Source of the DNA: DAIRDK01 sp035403225
Lineage (GTDB): Bacteria > Bacteroidota > Bacteroidia > Bacteroidales > FEN-979
Assembly (NCBI GenBank): GCA_035403225.1
Contig: DAONET010000007.1
Span: 38,388 to 102,387, forward strand
Direction: 5' to 3'
DNA: 64,000 nt
Under the pieces are notes generated by a model. It had not been told where the DNA came from and did no database searches. It worked only from the letters and a program-made list of their open reading frames with translations. This document shows positions 62,199 to 64,000 of this stretch, piece by piece. A program made the translations under genes and the position numbers. Numbering within the stretch: the stretch's first letter is position 1; each line of letters begins with the position of its first letter.

Positions 62199-63181
62199 TC
62201 ACCATTTCATGGGGTTGTTGATAATGTATTTTTTTATTCGTTCATATTCTGCATTATCCCGGATGATATGGTCGTGGTAATTCTGTTGAAAAAAATGGTT
62301 GTTCCGGTTGTATTTTGGAATATCCAAACCAAATTCATCAATGTAATCATCAATTTTGGAATTAATGGCAGATTTAAACCCTGCAATAAACGACGAAATG
62401 GATTTTGGTTTGCGAACAAAAACGGATTGTTCCGGGGATTGATCCGGGGATTGATCCGGGGATTGATCCGGGGATTGATCCGGGGATTGATCCNNNNNNN
62501 NNNNNNNNNNNNNNNNNNNNNNNNNNNNNNNNNNNNNNNNNNNNNNNNNNNNNNNNNNNNNNNNNNNNNNNNNNNNNNNNNNNNNNNNNNNNNTTGATCC
62601 GGGGATTGATCCGGGGATTGATCCGGGGATTGATCCGGGGATTGATCCGGGGATTGATCCATTTGTAGAGACGCACGGCCGTGCGTCTCTACGTGCGTTT
62701 CGTGCGTTTCGTGCGTTCCGTGCGTTCCATCCAATCCATGGAAATCGTTGAAATCGTCAAAACCGTGCGGGCCATCCGGTCCGCCCAAATTGTGGGAATC
62801 GTTCAAATCGTGCGTTCCATCCAATCCGTGGAAATCGTGGAAATCGTCAAAACCGTGCGTTCCATCCGGTCCGCCCGAATCGTGGGAATCGTGGGAACCG
62901 TTTATTCGGGGATTATCCAATACGACAATGGCGTGGATATGGTTGGGCATAATGATATATTCGGCCAAATACAATTCATCACGGATTTCAAATGTTTTTA
63001 ACCATTCATCGTTGATGATTTTTCCAAAATCCGACAAAATTATTTCTCCATTATGGATACGCCCCAAATTACATTCCCTGTTTTGGGTAACCAGGGTGAT
63101 AAAATAAATACCGTTGCCCGAATAATCCCATTGGGGCATTCGGTGTGATTGTGTACGATATTTATTTCGAAACCTTTCCAT
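62199..63181 (-). CDS. REP-associated-type tyrosine transposase (Y1_Tnp), with assembly gap
   Basis: HUH/Y1 transposase-like. The N-terminus is MERFRNKYRTQSHR (ATG at 63181; an ATG at 63262 is also in frame), then the HUH motif MPNHIHAIVVL. After this comes a Gly/Asp/His-rich insert and a DQSP repeat. The C-terminal domain is SISSFIAGFKSAIN, then QQNYHDHIIRD with the likely catalytic Tyr, ending INNPMKW at the stop 62199-62201. The two halves are in different frames across the 100 N, but continuous DQSP units would join them, so the gap size is wrong. Such single-copy transposases maintain REP palindromes. Confidence 0.82.
62434..62660 (-). repeat. 12-bp tandem repeat coding for DQSP, interrupted by the gap
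   Basis: GGGGATTGATCC is repeated five times left of the gap (62434-62493) and five and a half times right of it (62594-62660), without change. On the reverse strand each unit encodes Asp-Gln-Ser-Pro. Copy number is unknown because of the gap. Confidence 0.92.
62494..62593. other. Assembly gap of 100 N inside the 12-bp repeat
   Basis: Exactly 100 N. The repeat phase and the reading frames on either side show that the true length is not 100. Confidence 0.97.
62665..62692. repeat. 28-bp perfect palindrome (REP-like) inside the transposase gene
   Basis: GTAGAGACGCACGG followed directly by its reverse complement, 14-bp arms with no spacer. It resembles the interspersed palindromes mobilised by REP-associated transposases. 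Confidence 0.75.
62693..62905 (-). repeat. Imperfect repeats in the transposase insert
   Basis: Blocks such as CCGTGCG, CCATCC, GTGGAAATCGT and CAAAACCGTGCG recur, giving protein segments like GFDDFHDFHGLDGTH twice. They separate the HUH half from the DQSP repeat. Confidence 0.7.
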
Positions 63182-63305
63182 TAATTCTCTACCCTTACCT
63201 CCCCACTCATTACCTTCTGCATCAACATATCGCGCAAAACCGTAAGGGTAAGGAAATACCAAGGAGCAGACAATTAAACCAGCTCAAAAAGAATCAAATC
63301 AGATA

Positions 63306-64000
63306 TTATTTACAGGGAACATCAATGGCATTCTCATGTTTTTTTGAATGTAAAATCTGATTCCCGGCAGGCATAGGTAATTGTGGATTTGAGACAAATG
63401 ATCGTCCTTCATCAGTACCCGGAGATTTTTTATATGTATTAACTAATGAAACAGATTGATTATTTGTCCACGGAAAGTTAAGATTACACCAATAAGTATA
63501 ACTATTGGGCGAATCTTGATAATAAGCGCGAACTATAGTACTTGTATATGCATAATAATAGCCGATCCTATACTTAATGTTATCATTAGGTATGAGAATA
63601 TTATCTTGTGATTGTTGTGATAATCCGTAATTAACATAAAGAGGAGTCAGATCATGTGCGCCTTCGTTTGTCATATACAAGAAAAAATACGTATCAGGAA
63701 AAATCAGATTAAAAGAAATTGATCCACCTGGAAGGCTTATGGTATTATTCCAATTTAATTCTAACCCAATTTGAGTGCCGGTAGTGGTTGCTCCATAGGT
63801 ATAAGCTGAATATGAAGCGGAACTACCAGGTAAAGAATAAAATGTCACACTGTTACCAGGAGTGATAGTCTGTGTGTTACCGTTTATCGTTATATATATA
63901 TTTGTATATACCTTATTATTAAAAGTGACATTTGTACTTGTTGCAGGATTCAAAATAACTACTGTTTTTGTTATTGTACTATTTCCTCCCGGGCTTATTG
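63306..64000 (-). CDS. Beta-rich surface-type protein, 5' end outside the window
   Basis: The frame is open to the window edge, so the N-terminus is missing; the visible 231 or so residues are its C-terminal part. Composition is rich in Thr, Asn, Tyr and Ser (TFNNKVYTNIYITINGNTQTITPGNSVTFYSLPGSS), typical of secreted beta-sandwich proteins. I recognise no domain and no CHU_C sorting signal at the C-terminus. The DNA is clearly more AT-rich than the core genes, which suggests transfer. An internal TTG at 63953 is not needed as a start. Confidence 0.65.
   Translation of the reverse strand, partial: ISPGGNSTITKTVVILNPATSTNVTFNNKVYTNIYITINGNTQTITPGNSVTFYSLPGSSASYSAYTYGATTTGTQIGLELNWNNTISLPGGSISFNLIFPDTYFFLYMTNEGAHDLTPLYVNYGLSQQSQDNILIPNDNIKYRIGYYYAYTSTIVRAYYQDSPNSYTYWCNLNFPWTNNQSVSLVNTYKKSPGTDEGRSFVSNPQLPMPAGNQILHSKKHENAIDVPCK

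Noticed and set aside
62434..62660. CRISPR-like array of short repeats
   Set aside because: Units are 12 bp and directly abutting with no spacers; they encode DQSP in the transposase frame.

Overview
The window reads as a chromosomal contig from an anaerobic member of the Bacteroidota, most likely Bacteroidales. Evidence for this: several upstream regions carry the Bacteroidota promoter pair TTTG / TAnnTTTG, one protein ends in a gliding-motility (CHU_C, type IX secretion) C-terminal domain, and the housekeeping block (sigma factor, uvrA, trmD, rplS) fits that phylum. Two runs of exactly 100 N (53807-53906 and 62494-62593) are scaffold gaps, so this is a draft or metagenome assembly. I cannot name a genus.

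Region 1 (1-11427) is a [NiFe] hydrogenase locus. hypC (cut by the edge) and hypF run leftward. A Crp/Fnr regulator and a seven-gene operon run rightward. The operon encodes an HdrA-like flavoprotein, a QmoC-like membrane ferredoxin, a second HdrA-like protein, MvhD, the hydrogenase small and large subunits, and a maturation protease. It joins a group-3c-type hydrogenase to a Qmo/Hdr electron-transfer module with a membrane arm. No HdrB is present. An FNR-like box precedes the operon.

Region 2 (11417-42627) is a dense [FeFe]-hydrogenase island. It holds four proteins with a full HydA-type domain series: one fused behind an NAD(P)-binding SDR domain, and three in NuoE/NuoF/HydA-type sets. It also holds three sensory-type H-domain proteins. 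Each of these has a different output partner: DRTGG/ATPase/PHP proteins, a SpoIIE-type phosphatase, or a histidine kinase with response regulators. The rex gene for an NADH/NAD+-sensing repressor closes the island. Rex-like 18-bp operators lie upstream of every one of its hydrogenase transcripts. Three promoters share the same layout: two operators 17 bp apart, then TAnnTTTG, then an ATG about 28 bases on. Together this looks like one redox-controlled system that makes or uses H2 against NAD(H) and ferredoxin. A two-component system with a secreted partner (19132-22295) is inserted in the island. No hydE/F/G maturase genes are in the window.

Region 3 (42639-61475) is housekeeping and envelope. 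It holds a ribF-like gene with an altered kinase half, an MBL hydrolase, trmD, a patatin/outer-membrane protein, rplS, an ECF sigma factor, uvrA, an aldehyde dehydrogenase, a CHU_C surface protein, an MFS transporter, a KefB-like antiporter, cardiolipin synthase and tRNA-Met.

Region 4 (61476-64000) is accessory DNA: a GIY-YIG protein, a REP-associated-type transposase with a (DQSP)n repeat and an internal 28-bp palindrome, and an AT-rich, edge-truncated surface-type protein.
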